In this document: positions 48,152 to 55,985 of the stretch, piece after piece | Numbering within the stretch: position 1 is the stretch's first letter | How the letters are laid out: each line of letters starts with the position of its first letter | Virus record (IMG/VR): IMGVR_UViG_3300011116_000560 | Location: 1-55,985 of that record | Direction: 5' to 3' (one strand) | Length of the DNA stretch: 55,985 nucleotides | Source of the DNA: a virus | Program-made: the position numbers and the translations under genes | The notes under the pieces: model-generated | Seen by the model: the letters and a program-made list of their open reading frames with translations, nothing else | The model's database searches: none | Told to the model about the DNA's origin: nothing

Positions 48152-48658
48152 ATGCATTACCGAAAAAAGACGACTATCGAAGCTACGCAATGGTTTTGCA
48201 ACGGTCAGTGTCCGACATGGGGTCAATCTGCCGTGCGAGAATGTGGCGGCCATTTTGAAATAGATACACGCGAAGGAACCTTGAAAGGAGTCCCCGGTGA
48301 TTGGATCGCTCGCGGTGTCGAAGGCGAGGTCTATCCGATAGGGGCGGATATTTTCTTTAAGACCTACGAGCCCTCAATTAGTGGTCATGGCTCGCGTCAT
48401 ATGCAGGAGATTGAAATGCCGAACGATAATACGCCTCCCACACCTCAAGCCGAAATGCTCGACTCAGAAAATCCTCTTGGCTTTGACAGTGCCGCCGAAA
48501 TTAAACCGGCCTTCAATATGCGCCAATGGGTGGAGCAGGCCCTCGTAGCCAAGGGCGCGAAACAAACTGGCGCTGGTATCGGATTTGGCGAAGCTGATAT
48601 CGATATCGAACTTGAAGGATGCCACTACAACATCAGAATCAAGGCGATTATGCGTTAA
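48152..48658 (+). CDS. Conserved phage protein of the 'PGDWIxxGVxGExYP' family (168 aa)
   Basis: A 168-residue protein. The N-terminal 75 residues contain TIEATQWFCNG, then GTLKGVPGDWIARGVEGEVY and PIGADIFFKTYE. That is a signature (PGDWI..Gv.GE.Yp...diF..tYe) I recognise from a very common small phage protein of unknown function. The C-terminal 85 residues are a second domain (WVEQALVAKGAKQTGAGIGF). It may be a fusion of two small proteins. GGAGCC precedes the start. Composition is a little different from the replication block. Confidence 0.65.
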   Translation: MHYRKKTTIEATQWFCNGQCPTWGQSAVRECGGHFEIDTREGTLKGVPGDWIARGVEGEVYPIGADIFFKTYEPSISGHGSRHMQEIEMPNDNTPPTPQAEMLDSENPLGFDSAAEIKPAFNMRQWVEQALVAKGAKQTGAGIGFGEADIDIELEGCHYNIRIKAIMR

Positions 48659-48686
48659 CAGCCAGTGACCATTGAAGGAATGAAAA

Positions 48687-48905
48687 ATGGCTAAGAAACC
48701 CGAACCCAAGATCATCCACCCAATCGAAATGATCGAAAGCCTGCGGGCTTACCGGGACGACTGCAACGACCTCCTGACCTATGCCCAATTCACGCTGGAC
48801 CTGATTAAGGACGGATCAATCGGCAATAAGGCGGCGCTGGAAACATTGCAGCCCCGGCTTGAGGCGGCGGTTTTGAAGGTTCGCCGCTGGAACGAAGCCG
48901 ATTAG
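48687..48905 (+). CDS. Small helical protein (72 aa)
   Basis: A 72-residue protein, MAKKPEPKIIHPIEMIESLR then AYRDDCNDLLTYAQFTLDLI and QPRLEAAVLKVRRWNEAD, predicted as two or three helices. No family recognised. It is the last clear gene of the rightward unit; the terminator 130 bases later serves the opposite strand. Confidence 0.6.
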   Translation: MAKKPEPKIIHPIEMIESLRAYRDDCNDLLTYAQFTLDLIKDGSIGNKAALETLQPRLEAAVLKVRRWNEAD

Positions 48906-49034
48906 CCCATTCAGCCAGAGAACGAACATGATCGCCGCCGCCTATGTGGCGAATGCCACTCTTACCGTGGATGAGGCTACGGAAGCCTGATGCACGGATG
49001 CGGAATAAATTGAACTGCACACAGATGGGCCAAT

Positions 49035-49068
49035 AAAAAAGAGCCCGCGCGCCGTGAGGCACGCGGGC
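49035..49068 (-). terminator. Terminator of the late/lysis unit
   Basis: An 11-bp GC-rich stem with one mismatch (49043-49053 with 49058-49068) and a GTGA loop. On the minus strand it is followed by a run of U (A tract 49035-49040 on plus). It ends the leftward late unit 52 bases after its last gene, and on the plus strand may give weak convergent termination. Confidence 0.85.
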
Positions 49069-49119
49069 CAAGTCGGGTGATCGAACGAAACTGGTGGGAG
49101 AACCGCCCCGCCCGATTTA

Positions 49120-49428
49120 TCAGCGGACGATCAAGGCACCCAATGCGCCAGTGACCCCGCCGATGACCGCACCAGCGCCAGCCGTATTGGCGATGGTGGC
49201 TGAATAAGTAACCACCCCAGTAGCCGCGCCTGCTGAACCGATGATGGCACCAACGCCAGCCGTCAGGATAGCCCCACCAATGACGCGCTCTTCAAGAGAG
49301 CAGCCAGCGGTAGGCACAATCCAAATGGCGCACCGCAACAGGCTTGGGCGCTCAGCACGAAACTTTGTCTTAGCCAAAGCGGGGGTGGTAGCGAACATAG
49401 CGACAAGAAGAACGACAAGATATTTCAT
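49120..49428 (-). CDS. Secreted/outer-membrane glycine-zipper protein (102 aa)
   Basis: A 102-residue protein with a signal peptide (MKYLVVLLVAMFATTPALA, cut before KTKF). The C-terminal half is Gly/Ala-rich with repeated small residues: VIGGAILTAGVGAIIGSAGA and GAGAVIGGVTGALGALIVR. Glycine-zipper segments can insert in outer membranes. It is the last gene before the terminator, in the lysis cassette. It might act as a spanin-like partner or be a moron that alters the envelope. A hairpin ends 20 bases before the start. Confidence 0.6.
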   Translation of the reverse strand: MKYLVVLLVAMFATTPALAKTKFRAERPSLLRCAIWIVPTAGCSLEERVIGGAILTAGVGAIIGSAGAATGVVTYSATIANTAGAGAVIGGVTGALGALIVR

Positions 49429-49448
49429 TGAGCTAACTCCATTGTATA

Positions 49449-49472
49449 GTACTGCCCGGAATGGGCTAGTAC
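49449..49472 (-). promoter_or_regulatory. Leader hairpin before the glycine-zipper gene
   Basis: GTACTGCCC and GGGCTAGTAC pair as a 9-bp stem with one bulged base and a five-base loop (49449-49472). On the minus strand it follows the peptidase stop and ends 20 bases before the ATG at 49428. No U-tract follows. It fits the leader-hairpin pattern. Confidence 0.6.
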
Positions 49473-49473
49473 G

Positions 49474-50163
49474 TCAGGGCTGGTAACTTGACGTGGATAT
49501 TTCACTCTTAAATTTAGCTAGTGAGGCGTAAAGGTTTGGCTTCTTGTTGTAAAGCCCCCGCACTGCTTCGACATGCCCGCAGTCACCAAATGAGCAACCG
49601 TCATAAAGACCCGCTTGACGGATTAAATCGCCCACGTGAAACATGAAATCGGGGGCACGGTTCCATCCTGTTTGGATATCACAAGCGCGACCGATATGGT
49701 GATTTGACCCCGGTTTGTGGCCGCCTGAAGCGTAACAGCCAACAATTCCCCAATTGATCTTGTAACCGCGCTCATGTAGCAGCGCAAAAAACTTCAAGAA
49801 CTTTGAAGCGTCAATAGGGTTTACTGTTATCGGTTTGCCATAGGCCGTGATGACACGAATCATTCCTGCGCGAGTTAGTTCATAGTCTTCTCGCTTAATA
49901 AGACCGCCGTCCTTCTTGACAACGTACTCTTGAGATTTGTCAATTCGCAGAGCTGTGCTGTTACGGCCAGCGACGCGCCTATAAGATTGTTTTTTAACAA
50001 CTGGTTCAACGCCAATTTGATGGTACTCGCCACTTCTTGGGTTGTATGTGTGCGCAACAATAGCATCTTCTTGGGCTGCCTTGTAACGGCGTGCCTCAGC
50101 AGAATTGGCTAGGAATAGAACAGCGAGCGTTGCTGCTACAAATAAAATCGTGTGTTTTAACAT
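49474..50163 (-). CDS. Secreted LAS-type (M15-like) peptidase, putative endolysin partner (229 aa)
   Basis: A 229-residue exported protein. The start at 50163 has an AAGGAGGGG ribosome site; a longer frame from 50202 lacks one. A signal peptide (MLKHTILFVAATLAVLFLAN, SAEA) is followed by a disordered basic region. The catalytic part has INWGIVGCYASGGHKPGSNH, HIGRACDIQTGWN (His then Asp, the zinc-binding H-x6-D of LAS peptidases) and FGDCGHVEAVRG (the GHxE element). Such proteins cut peptidoglycan crosslinks (D,D-carboxypeptidase or extensin-like). It likely acts in the periplasm during lysis or envelope rebuilding. No close partner lies in the same frame. Confidence 0.7.
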   Translation of the reverse strand: MLKHTILFVAATLAVLFLANSAEARRYKAAQEDAIVAHTYNPRSGEYHQIGVEPVVKKQSYRRVAGRNSTALRIDKSQEYVVKKDGGLIKREDYELTRAGMIRVITAYGKPITVNPIDASKFLKFFALLHERGYKINWGIVGCYASGGHKPGSNHHIGRACDIQTGWNRAPDFMFHVGDLIRQAGLYDGCSFGDCGHVEAVRGLYNKKPNLYASLAKFKSEISTSSYQP

Positions 50164-50302
50164 GATGTTGGCCCCTCCTTTAGGGCGCGTCGTGCTACGC
50201 ACACGCTTCTGGATTGAAGCGCATTACGGTCTTGCTGGGTCACTCCTTTGGTTGTTGGGGGGAAGTGTCAGTATTGCCTATTTGGAGGAAGAAGGGAACC
50301 CC

Positions 50303-50701
50303 CTACGTTCCTCCATTTTGAACGTAACATAACACCTCATCCGCACTACTCAGAAATATTACTGTGTGCCCGGTAGGGTTTCCTCGGTCCCACTTTATTT
50401 TATGGTTAGGCACTAGAATCTTGGTACCGACTGGCACATGCCGTCGACCTAGCGGCGCATCTGGTCTGTCGTCTGTGATGATGGCGTATAACTCGCCACT
50501 AGACCCGGTCGCTGTTTTGTCGGCCCAATAGGCGTCGGCCTCTCCGCAACAGAACATCCATTTATTGTCTGGTTGTCTGAGTTCCTTAAACCATTCGCTG
50601 ATATAAGGGTCGACTGTGTTCCATTGCCCTAGGTCGCGCGCCGCCGCTGTTGGTTCCAGCAGGGCCAAGATCAGCATAATGTGAAGGACTAGTTTAGCCA
50701 T
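50303..50701 (-). CDS. Secreted protein with WFKxLxxP...CC motif (132 aa)
   Basis: A 132-residue exported protein; the start at ATG 50701 overlaps the upstream stop. A signal peptide (MAKLVLHIMLILALLEPTAA, ARD) precedes YISEWFKELRQPDNKWMFCC, GEADAYWADKTATGSSGELY. The WF..L..P....CC..aD pattern is common in secreted small proteins of Rhizobiales. Function unknown. It is encoded inside the lysis cassette and may be a host-derived moron. It supports an alphaproteobacterial host. Confidence 0.65.
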   Translation of the reverse strand: MAKLVLHIMLILALLEPTAAARDLGQWNTVDPYISEWFKELRQPDNKWMFCCGEADAYWADKTATGSSGELYAIITDDRPDAPLGRRHVPVGTKILVPNHKIKWDRGNPTGHTVIFLSSADEVLCYVQNGGT

Positions 50702-50976
50702 CACTTTTTAATATTGTTTTCGATACTATCTACGCGACGGATCAGTGCTTTGAGTTGCTCATCCTGACGAATGCCGAGTTCAATAACGGAGATCAGTTTT
50801 CCAAGCTGGTTCTCAACAAGAGACAATCTTGAGCTGAAGCTATAATACATTCCAATCAATGTCGCAGCTGACACGGCTAGCGTTATGACATGGTTTACAT
50901 TAAGTGTTCCATCAAACCACTTTTTTGACTGTTCGTCCATCGTTGCAAGGCCTTCCATGTGCTGCGCCTTTGACAT
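50701..50976 (-). CDS. Membrane protein with C-terminal coiled coil (up to 91 aa)
   Basis: A small membrane protein with a transmembrane segment (VNHVITLAVSAATLIGMYYS) and a coiled-coil C-terminus ('NQLGKLISVIELGIRQDEQL', KALIRRVDSIENNIKK). The longest frame starts at 50976 without a ribosome site; ATG at 50958 or 50940 has better context. Such proteins accompany holins (XhlA-like) or serve as spanin-like parts. Function is assigned from context only. Confidence 0.55.
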   Translation of the reverse strand: MSKAQHMEGLATMDEQSKKWFDGTLNVNHVITLAVSAATLIGMYYSFSSRLSLVENQLGKLISVIELGIRQDEQLKALIRRVDSIENNIKK

Positions 50977-51025
50977 TGGCTATTTTGCTAGTTTAATTTT
51001 CCGGCCTTGTGCTAAGCTAAAGATA

Positions 51026-51415
51026 TCATCTTTTGAATATTCTTGCTACTTTTTCGATAGTACGCCCACCAAAATAGGCACCGACGACAAGCATGAAAAC
51101 ATCCCACATGCGGGCATCGAGTGCGTCGGTCACACCCCAACCAAGAACCTTATCCCAGACTACGACCTTAATTGTAAAAACAATGAACGGCAGAGCAAAC
51201 AATGGGCGGATCATAGCCGTTACCCACCAGCCTTGCTCAGCAAGCAGAATTGAAGCCTCTACTTTGCGGGCTTCAATTTGCCCTTCAATTTCTTTTATGG
51301 CGAGTTCAGTCGCTTTAGCTTCAGTCGTATTGCCTGCGGCCAGCTTGGCTTTGTAGCTGTCAGTCAAAGCCCCAATAATCGGCCCGGCAAACAAATTAGC
51401 GATGAACCCCCACAT
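51026..51415 (-). CDS. Holin of the three-TM gene-transfer-agent type (129 aa)
   Basis: A 129-residue protein starting at ATG 51415 (a longer frame from 51472 overlaps the upstream gene). The first part has MWGFIANLFAGPIIGALTDS, then a charged helix (KAKLAAGNTTEAKATELAIK), then two hydrophobic segments (WWVTAMIRPLFALPFIVFTI, ARMWDVFMLVVGAYFGGRTI) and a basic tail (EKVARIFKR). This matches the GTA-type three-helix holin family of alphaproteobacteria. It would make pores that release the muramidase. Confidence 0.75.
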   Translation of the reverse strand: MWGFIANLFAGPIIGALTDSYKAKLAAGNTTEAKATELAIKEIEGQIEARKVEASILLAEQGWWVTAMIRPLFALPFIVFTIKVVVWDKVLGWGVTDALDARMWDVFMLVVGAYFGGRTIEKVARIFKR

Positions 51416-51416
51416 G

Positions 51417-51749
51417 CTATGCGGTCCTGTTGCGGGCTTTGATCGACACCAGAGAGATGACCAGCATGACACCAGCGATAATTTTTGGATTGCCTATGTA
51501 GATATCAATGGCCGTTTTCAGTTCTGGCATACCGAGGAAGTCAGCCAGACTGTCGAGATTGGCGGTCACACCAGCGACGACAATTACGAACTTGGCCCAG
51601 AGCTTCGTAGCCGATCCATAGGCTGCATCCCACAAGCGCTTGTAGCCGGTGTTGGTCGATGCCTTGTAGTTGAGGGTCAGGTCGTAAGCGACACACACAG
51701 CAATAGCGAGGAACCCAAGGCCGAAGGCCAATTTGATAATGTGTAGCAT
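51417..51749 (-). CDS. Second holin-like membrane protein (110 aa)
   Basis: A 110-residue protein with two or three hydrophobic segments (MLHIIKLAFGLGFLAIAVCV, LWAKFVIVVAGVTANLDSLA, KIIAGVMLVISLVSIKAR) and a basic tail. It lies between the muramidase and the three-TM holin, overlapping the muramidase stop. A holin or antiholin role is likely from context, but no family is recognised. Confidence 0.6.
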   Translation of the reverse strand: MLHIIKLAFGLGFLAIAVCVAYDLTLNYKASTNTGYKRLWDAAYGSATKLWAKFVIVVAGVTANLDSLADFLGMPELKTAIDIYIGNPKIIAGVMLVISLVSIKARNRTA

Positions 51750-52603
51750 CAGGAAGCGTCCTTCTGTCTGGCGATTATAGGTTTCATATTTATTTCACGG
51801 AGGGCAACAATTACGGCCAAGATCAGTGTGGTGCCCAAAAGTATCCACCCCCAGTGCATTCCTTGTACAATTGTTACCGTGGTGACAGTACCAACTACAG
51901 CAGCGCCCGACACTGCACCTTCTGGAACACGGTGCTTAAGCATCGTTTTTGGCTCTTGCGTAGCATTAAGAGCTATGAGGGGGCCCGCCTCTGCGGGCTT
52001 ACTCAATCCAAACTCCCACAGCTTAGCCTCTGATTCACGGCGAATCTGGAGGCCACGCAGTTCTGGCCATAGGCGTTTCATGGCCCGAAAATCATCTGCC
52101 ACAGCGCGTAGACTGCCAGCCAGTATATGCGCTTTGATATTACGCATTTCAGTATAACGAGCGCCACTTGTGTTAAAAGAAGCACCGCGATTATAGGCAA
52201 GACTGACTAACGCGCCAAGGCAGTCGGGCGGCAGTTTACCAGCACCGGGAATAGCATCGCACACACGTTTTACCCACTGTGGGATATCGTTATAAAGAAA
52301 CACTTTACAAGCGGTATCCCACGGGACGCTGATGAGGTTACGAACGGATGGCAACAGCGCAGCCGCAGCCTGACCGCGCACCCCGAGGCACTTCTCCATT
52401 ACTAAGATCATTTGCGCCGGTAGCATACCGTCAAAATCGTTATGAAGTTTGACGGCATCGGAGTACCCCAGATCATAACCGATGCCTACGGTAATGCCTG
52501 ACATACCGCCCGGCCACTCGGGATGCTGATACTTCTTTTCATACTGCGAGTGCGAAGTTACTTCGCACTCTATAATTAAGTCAACAGCGCGCTGCGAGAT
52601 CAT
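51749..52603 (-). CDS. Pesticin/T4-lysozyme-like muramidase with membrane tail (284 aa)
   Basis: A 284-residue lysin. The N-terminal 200 residues start with AVDLIIECEVTSHSQYEKKY (the catalytic Glu of the first helix), then EWPGGMSGITVGIGYDLGYS, in agreement with T4-lysozyme-fold muramidases of the pesticin type. After a linker, about residues 230-268 hold two hydrophobic segments (GAAVVGTVTTVTIVQGMHWG, WILLGTTLILAVIVAL) and a basic tail. A membrane anchor at the C-terminus is unusual for phage muramidases. The start overlaps the stop of the giant virion protein (ATGA). It works with the holins downstream. Confidence 0.75.
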   Translation of the reverse strand: MISQRAVDLIIECEVTSHSQYEKKYQHPEWPGGMSGITVGIGYDLGYSDAVKLHNDFDGMLPAQMILVMEKCLGVRGQAAAALLPSVRNLISVPWDTACKVFLYNDIPQWVKRVCDAIPGAGKLPPDCLGALVSLAYNRGASFNTSGARYTEMRNIKAHILAGSLRAVADDFRAMKRLWPELRGLQIRRESEAKLWEFGLSKPAEAGPLIALNATQEPKTMLKHRVPEGAVSGAAVVGTVTTVTIVQGMHWGWILLGTTLILAVIVALREINMKPIIARQKDAS

Positions 52604-55600
52604 TGGACAGAGCCTCCGCGTGGGTTGATGCCAGCAATGCTCATCTGCTCCAGCATCTTGTTACGAGCCGAGATCGGAGCAGACTTAAGCGAACGCTCGA
52701 CGGTGGACTTCCTAGCTTCGCGCAGCGCTTGAGCAGCATTGGTACCGAAGTTTCTGATCTCCAGCCCGGTGCCCAGCCACTTGGCAGTCTCGTTCCAGTC
52801 CCTGACGTTATCCTTGATGTGCTGCGCCGCTTCGGGGTCACCGGACTGCACGGCCTTGATGTAGTCCGTCTTGAACGCAGCACTGATCTCCTTGGCATAA
52901 TCTATAGAGGTCTTGTTAAGCCGAATCACATCGTTCTGCACCTTGGCAGCACTGGGGTAGAAGCCCATCAGGCGAGCCATGATCGTGGTAGACCCCATGT
53001 CCTTGCTGGCAACGTAGCCGCGCTTGTCCACGATGGCACCGGTCTGATAATACATAGCCGCATCACTCACCGCACGGACCATGGCCGCAGGGGATTCCCG
53101 TGCGACATCGATGGCTTTGTTAAGTGTCGGATCGTGCGCGAACCGGCTAAGTCCGTGGATCGTGGAAGCTGACTGTGACACGAACGACATGACCGGACCA
53201 GCGATGGCTTCCAGCTCACGACCAACGTCCGCACCGGCCTTGAAGATTCCCGTACCCGGCAGGATGTCGCCGTTAGCCACACGTTGACCGAGCGAGATGC
53301 CAAATATCTTATCAATACCGCCATGGTTGACAAAGTCGCCAAGTCCGGGGACGGCTTTCTCCAACAAAGCATAAAACTCAGCTTCCACACTGCCGATTGG
53401 TTTGCCCAAGATACGCTGAGATAGCGTTTCCAATACATCAATAAAGTCGTCTGCGAACGGGATACCGTGCATACCAGCCAAAATTACCAGCGCACCGAGC
53501 ATCATTATTTTGCCCTTGTAGTCCATGTTACGCATTAGTTCTGCGGACGTTACCGGAAATACCTTGTACATGAACAGCAGATGGCCAACGTCGCTCTGGA
53601 ACGCGCGCGGCAGAGCACCCAGTGAGTACTGGCCGAGCGTGTCATCGATCATCTTGTTGGAGAACGCAGTAGCGGTATCAAACGCTTCCTGCATTTTATC
53701 GGCGTACTTAGGATCATTAGGCAGTAGAAGTCTTGTCTGTTTGTCGTACTCCAACCGGAATGCAGCCAGACCGGTAGCGCGCCGTGATGCCTGTTCCGCG
53801 ATATTAAACGGCACCATCATGAGCTGGAAGGCCTGCTGCAGTCTGGAGTCGGTGTCACCACGCGCGTTAGCGCCCTGCGCATCTGCCTGCGCAGCCTGCA
53901 TACGGCCAGACTGCGTTTCCTTGAATAGGAACTCGGCTTCCAGCCGCGTAAGGTGCCATTTGGCACGAAGTGCTTTGGCTTCAGCCGTGTCCGTTTTAGG
54001 GATCATGGCCTTGAACGTGTCGGAGTCCGAAGCACCGATACCAGTGGTCTGCTTAAGCGCCTTATACACCTCGACGTGCGCCCTGCCGATACCAAAGCCG
54101 CCACCGAACGACCGCTTCTGGTTATAAGTCGCCAGTGCAGGGATGACGTTGGTCTGGAGAGCGATGAGCTGGATGGCAGCGGTGGCCATCGACGCACCCA
54201 TCTGGGCCACGGCAGTCCACTGCCGCAGCTGTTTAATGAACGTACCATCAGCAAAGTTGGTGGTGTCGGTGTTCGACTGTGAGTCGATAAAGTGCAGGTT
54301 CTCCAAGGCAATCGACTTGTACGTATTACCAGTGCGCTCAGATTCGTTTACTTTGGTCATGTAGTGGTATAGCTCAAACTTTTCCGCGGCAGCTTTGTCT
54401 GCAGGGTTTGCTTCGTGCGCGGCCTTCAGCGTATTGTACTCACCCTTTTCGCTGAAATCACCGAACCACAACTTATTGCTGCTATCCAGCGAGCCGTCGA
54501 ACAGGGTGTCCAAGAGCGGGCGGTGGATGCGACGAGCGATAGAGGCAGAGACGTTCTGCAAGTACTCTGACGCAGACCGTGCCATATCCGAGTCACCACC
54601 GGGGTGACCACGGCGCTCAAGGCTCTTACGGCTGTTGTCGCTCTGCTTGGTGATTGCCGTGACGAGATCAGCCCGCTTCTCAGGAGGCAGGTTGATGTTG
54701 AACGCAGCGATGGCATCCAAGACAGTGTTGAGGTTACTGGCAGACGGTACCGTGCCGTCCTTAAGCACAGTCCCCTGCACAGCGCGGAACGTGACCGGGG
54801 CGTACTCGTAGTTGTTGCCCACCATGACACGCATACTGATTGGCGGCATGTTCTTGAAGGCCCGGTTAAGGTCTTCCGCTGCAGTCGTGGCGGCAGCTAG
54901 ATCGTTCTTCTGCCAGTACCCCATCATCTGCGAGAACTCGTCGGCAACCTTAACGGCCTTGCCGTTGGAGTCGACAGCCTCGACGCGGATCGAGTGGTCG
55001 CCACGGCGTACGACCGGAATATAGTTGCGGGCGATGTTTAGCTTGGAGTGCATATCCGAGTTCTCACTGGTCTGCTGGAGCAGGCCCATGTTGAGAACGA
55101 GATGCTGTGCGTCGTACCGGGTCTCGTTAACCGCCTCGGCATTGATACGGCTGTCCTCGCGCAGTGAGGTGATGGCGTCCACCACCTCTGCCTTAGTCAG
55201 AGCGGTAGCCTTGAGATCGCCGGTCTTGTCCTCGAAGAACTTGGTTAGGTCTGCGATACGGTCGGTGTCCTTGCCGATAAGCACCTTATTGAACGCAACA
55301 GCCATCTCGTTGGCTGACTTCATCGAGTCGGTATTGTACTCTACGGAGCCACCGGTTTCGTCACGGTTAAGGGCATACATGCGCACGTAGCGTTCAACTA
55401 GATTGTCGATAAACTTCTTTTCATTGTCCTTCAGCTTGCGGCCCATCTCCGAAGCCAGCTTGTCCAGCATATGCGCCTGCTTGACCTTGGCACCACCGAT
55501 ATCAGCGATAACGTGCTGGATGGCAGCGTGGACCATGGCGCTCTGTTGGCCGTTGTCAAAGTGCTCCTTATACGCACGCCACAACTTGCTGTCTTCGGTC

Positions 55601-55985
55601 AGGCCGGGGATGCCCTTGAACGGCATAGGCAGAACTTCGTCCCGGTTACGCGTCTTGAGGATATCCGCTTTCTCTTTCTTGAGCTTCTGAGCAGCCTCAG
55701 GAGTTGTGGCGGCAGCAATAAGCGCATCATACTTGGCGTCTACCGCGTCGATTTCTTCCTTGGTCATGGGGACACCGGCGAACCGCGCCATGTCAAACCC
55801 GTCCCGGAAGTCTGCCATCGGTATACGCGCCATATCGAGAAGCTGGTTAAGCACCTTTTCGTTGACTGACGGGTTACCAAGCGCATCGACCGTAACGAGT
55901 TCGCCTGTGACGCGGCGCACGTCGGCGTATTTAACGGTGTTGTGGCCATGGATGTTGGCAGCCATGAGCAGTTCGTTAAGCTGTG
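52600..55985 (-). CDS. Giant polyvalent virion protein, C-terminal part (runs off the right edge)
   Basis: This frame is open from the right edge to a stop at 52600 and continues the frame of 4345-1 across the circle, with lengths that fit exactly (7,572 nt, 2,524 codons). The first Met in this part (55965) is internal. The C-terminal 1,100 residues are largely helical. A segment with EQASRRATGLAAFRLEYDKQ, then GQYSLGALPRAFQSDVGHLL and MYKVFPVTSAELMRN, followed by MHGIPFADDFIDVLETLSQR, is typical of the C-terminal domains of phage large polyvalent proteins (PLxRFAG/LPD38-like). Such domains are packaged in the virion and enter the host. The stop overlaps the muramidase start. Confidence 0.8.
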   Translation of the reverse strand, partial: QLNELLMAANIHGHNTVKYADVRRVTGELVTVDALGNPSVNEKVLNQLLDMARIPMADFRDGFDMARFAGVPMTKEEIDAVDAKYDALIAAATTPEAAQKLKKEKADILKTRNRDEVLPMPFKGIPGLTEDSKLWRAYKEHFDNGQQSAMVHAAIQHVIADIGGAKVKQAHMLDKLASEMGRKLKDNEKKFIDNLVERYVRMYALNRDETGGSVEYNTDSMKSANEMAVAFNKVLIGKDTDRIADLTKFFEDKTGDLKATALTKAEVVDAITSLREDSRINAEAVNETRYDAQHLVLNMGLLQQTSENSDMHSKLNIARNYIPVVRRGDHSIRVEAVDSNGKAVKVADEFSQMMGYWQKNDLAAATTAAEDLNRAFKNMPPISMRVMVGNNYEYAPVTFRAVQGTVLKDGTVPSASNLNTVLDAIAAFNINLPPEKRADLVTAITKQSDNSRKSLERRGHPGGDSDMARSASEYLQNVSASIARRIHRPLLDTLFDGSLDSSNKLWFGDFSEKGEYNTLKAAHEANPADKAAAEKFELYHYMTKVNESERTGNTYKSIALENLHFIDSQSNTDTTNFADGTFIKQLRQWTAVAQMGASMATAAIQLIALQTNVIPALATYNQKRSFGGGFGIGRAHVEVYKALKQTTGIGASDSDTFKAMIPKTDTAEAKALRAKWHLTRLEAEFLFKETQSGRMQAAQADAQGANARGDTDSRLQQAFQLMMVPFNIAEQASRRATGLAAFRLEYDKQTRLLLPNDPKYADKMQEAFDTATAFSNKMIDDTLGQYSLGALPRAFQSDVGHLLFMYKVFPVTSAELMRNMDYKGKIMMLGALVILAGMHGIPFADDFIDVLETLSQRILGKPIGSVEAEFYALLEKAVPGLGDFVNHGGIDKIFGISLGQRVANGDILPGTGIFKAGADVGRELEAIAGPVMSFVSQSASTIHGLSRFAHDPTLNKAIDVARESPAAMVRAVSDAAMYYQTGAIVDKRGYVASKDMGSTTIMARLMGFYPSAAKVQNDVIRLNKTSIDYAKEISAAFKTDYIKAVQSGDPEAAQHIKDNVRDWNETAKWLGTGLEIRNFGTNAAQALREARKSTVERSLKSAPISARNKMLEQMSIAGINPRGGSVQ
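55827..55985. repeat. Right copy of the terminal overlap
   Basis: Same 159 bases as window positions 1-159, with three differences. This copy encodes VNEKVLNQLLDMA in the giant protein, while the left-edge copy encodes VNGEVLNQLPDMA. The reading frame is intact in both, but only this copy has its flanking upstream codons in place. Confidence 0.9.

Noticed and set aside
48928-48990. 20-codon frame MIAAAYVANATLTVDEATEA
   Set aside because: No ribosome site of quality and no conservation evidence. It lies in the short convergent region before the terminator.
50164-50302. Short minus-strand frames between the peptidase and the CC-motif gene
   Set aside because: A 12-codon and a 28-codon frame exist, but the ribosome sites are too close or absent.
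1-55985. T7-like or N4-like phage RNA polymerase
   Set aside because: No frame has the polymerase motifs. The 2,523-residue protein lacks them and looks like a polyvalent virion protein.

Overview
The window is an essentially complete tailed-phage genome of the podovirus type (short tail, no tape-measure or sheath genes). Its first and last 159 bases are the same sequence with three mismatches, so it closes into a circle of about 55,826 bp. When closed, the open frame at the left edge (4345 to 1, minus) joins in frame to the one at the right edge (55985 to 52600, minus), giving one protein of about 2,523 residues. No integrase, excisionase, CI-like repressor, tRNA, CRISPR array, IS element or phage RNA polymerase was recognised. 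The phage is probably lytic and uses host RNA polymerase. The host is most likely an alphaproteobacterium: the three-helix holin resembles gene-transfer-agent holins, and a small secreted protein has a WFxxLxxP...CC motif common in Rhizobiales. No gene names the host directly.

Layout: two transcription units diverge at about 26.6-26.9 kb and converge at about 49.0 kb. Leftward (minus) from 26.6 kb runs the late unit: an HNH-type endonuclease, small and large terminase, three small accessory proteins, portal, a small protein, scaffold, major capsid protein, a small head protein, two 217-residue connector/tail-adaptor proteins, several fibre-related proteins, a LamG-type fibre with its probable chaperone, the nozzle protein, and a set of proline/glycine-rich virion proteins. 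It then continues through the giant polyvalent virion protein, across the circle junction, into a lysis cassette (pesticin-like muramidase with membrane tail, two holin-like proteins, a membrane coiled-coil protein, a secreted small protein, a LAS-type peptidase, a glycine-zipper protein). It ends at a strong terminator at about 49.05 kb.

Rightward (plus) from 26.8 kb comes first a short early operon of three tiny genes, each behind an RNA hairpin and closed by a textbook terminator. An 860-bp AT-rich, repeat-filled non-coding region follows, which is the best origin candidate. Next is a MoxR-like AAA+ ATPase / unknown protein / VWA metalloprotein-like set. The replication block then holds a stand-alone DnaA domain-IV-like protein, a MazZ-like nucleotide pyrophosphohydrolase, a family A DNA polymerase with 3'-5' exonuclease, a RecB/Cas4-like Fe-S nuclease, a VRR-NUC nuclease, an SNF2-like helicase, a probable ssDNA-binding protein, an HTH protein and a primase-polymerase/helicase fusion. 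A few accessory genes complete the unit.

Two features stand out as less familiar. One is a recurring leader architecture: a perfect or near-perfect hairpin without a U-tract ends about 19-34 nt before the start codon in at least nine places on both strands. The other is the AAA+/VWA gene set directly downstream of the putative origin. All functional calls come from reading motifs by eye; no database search was run.
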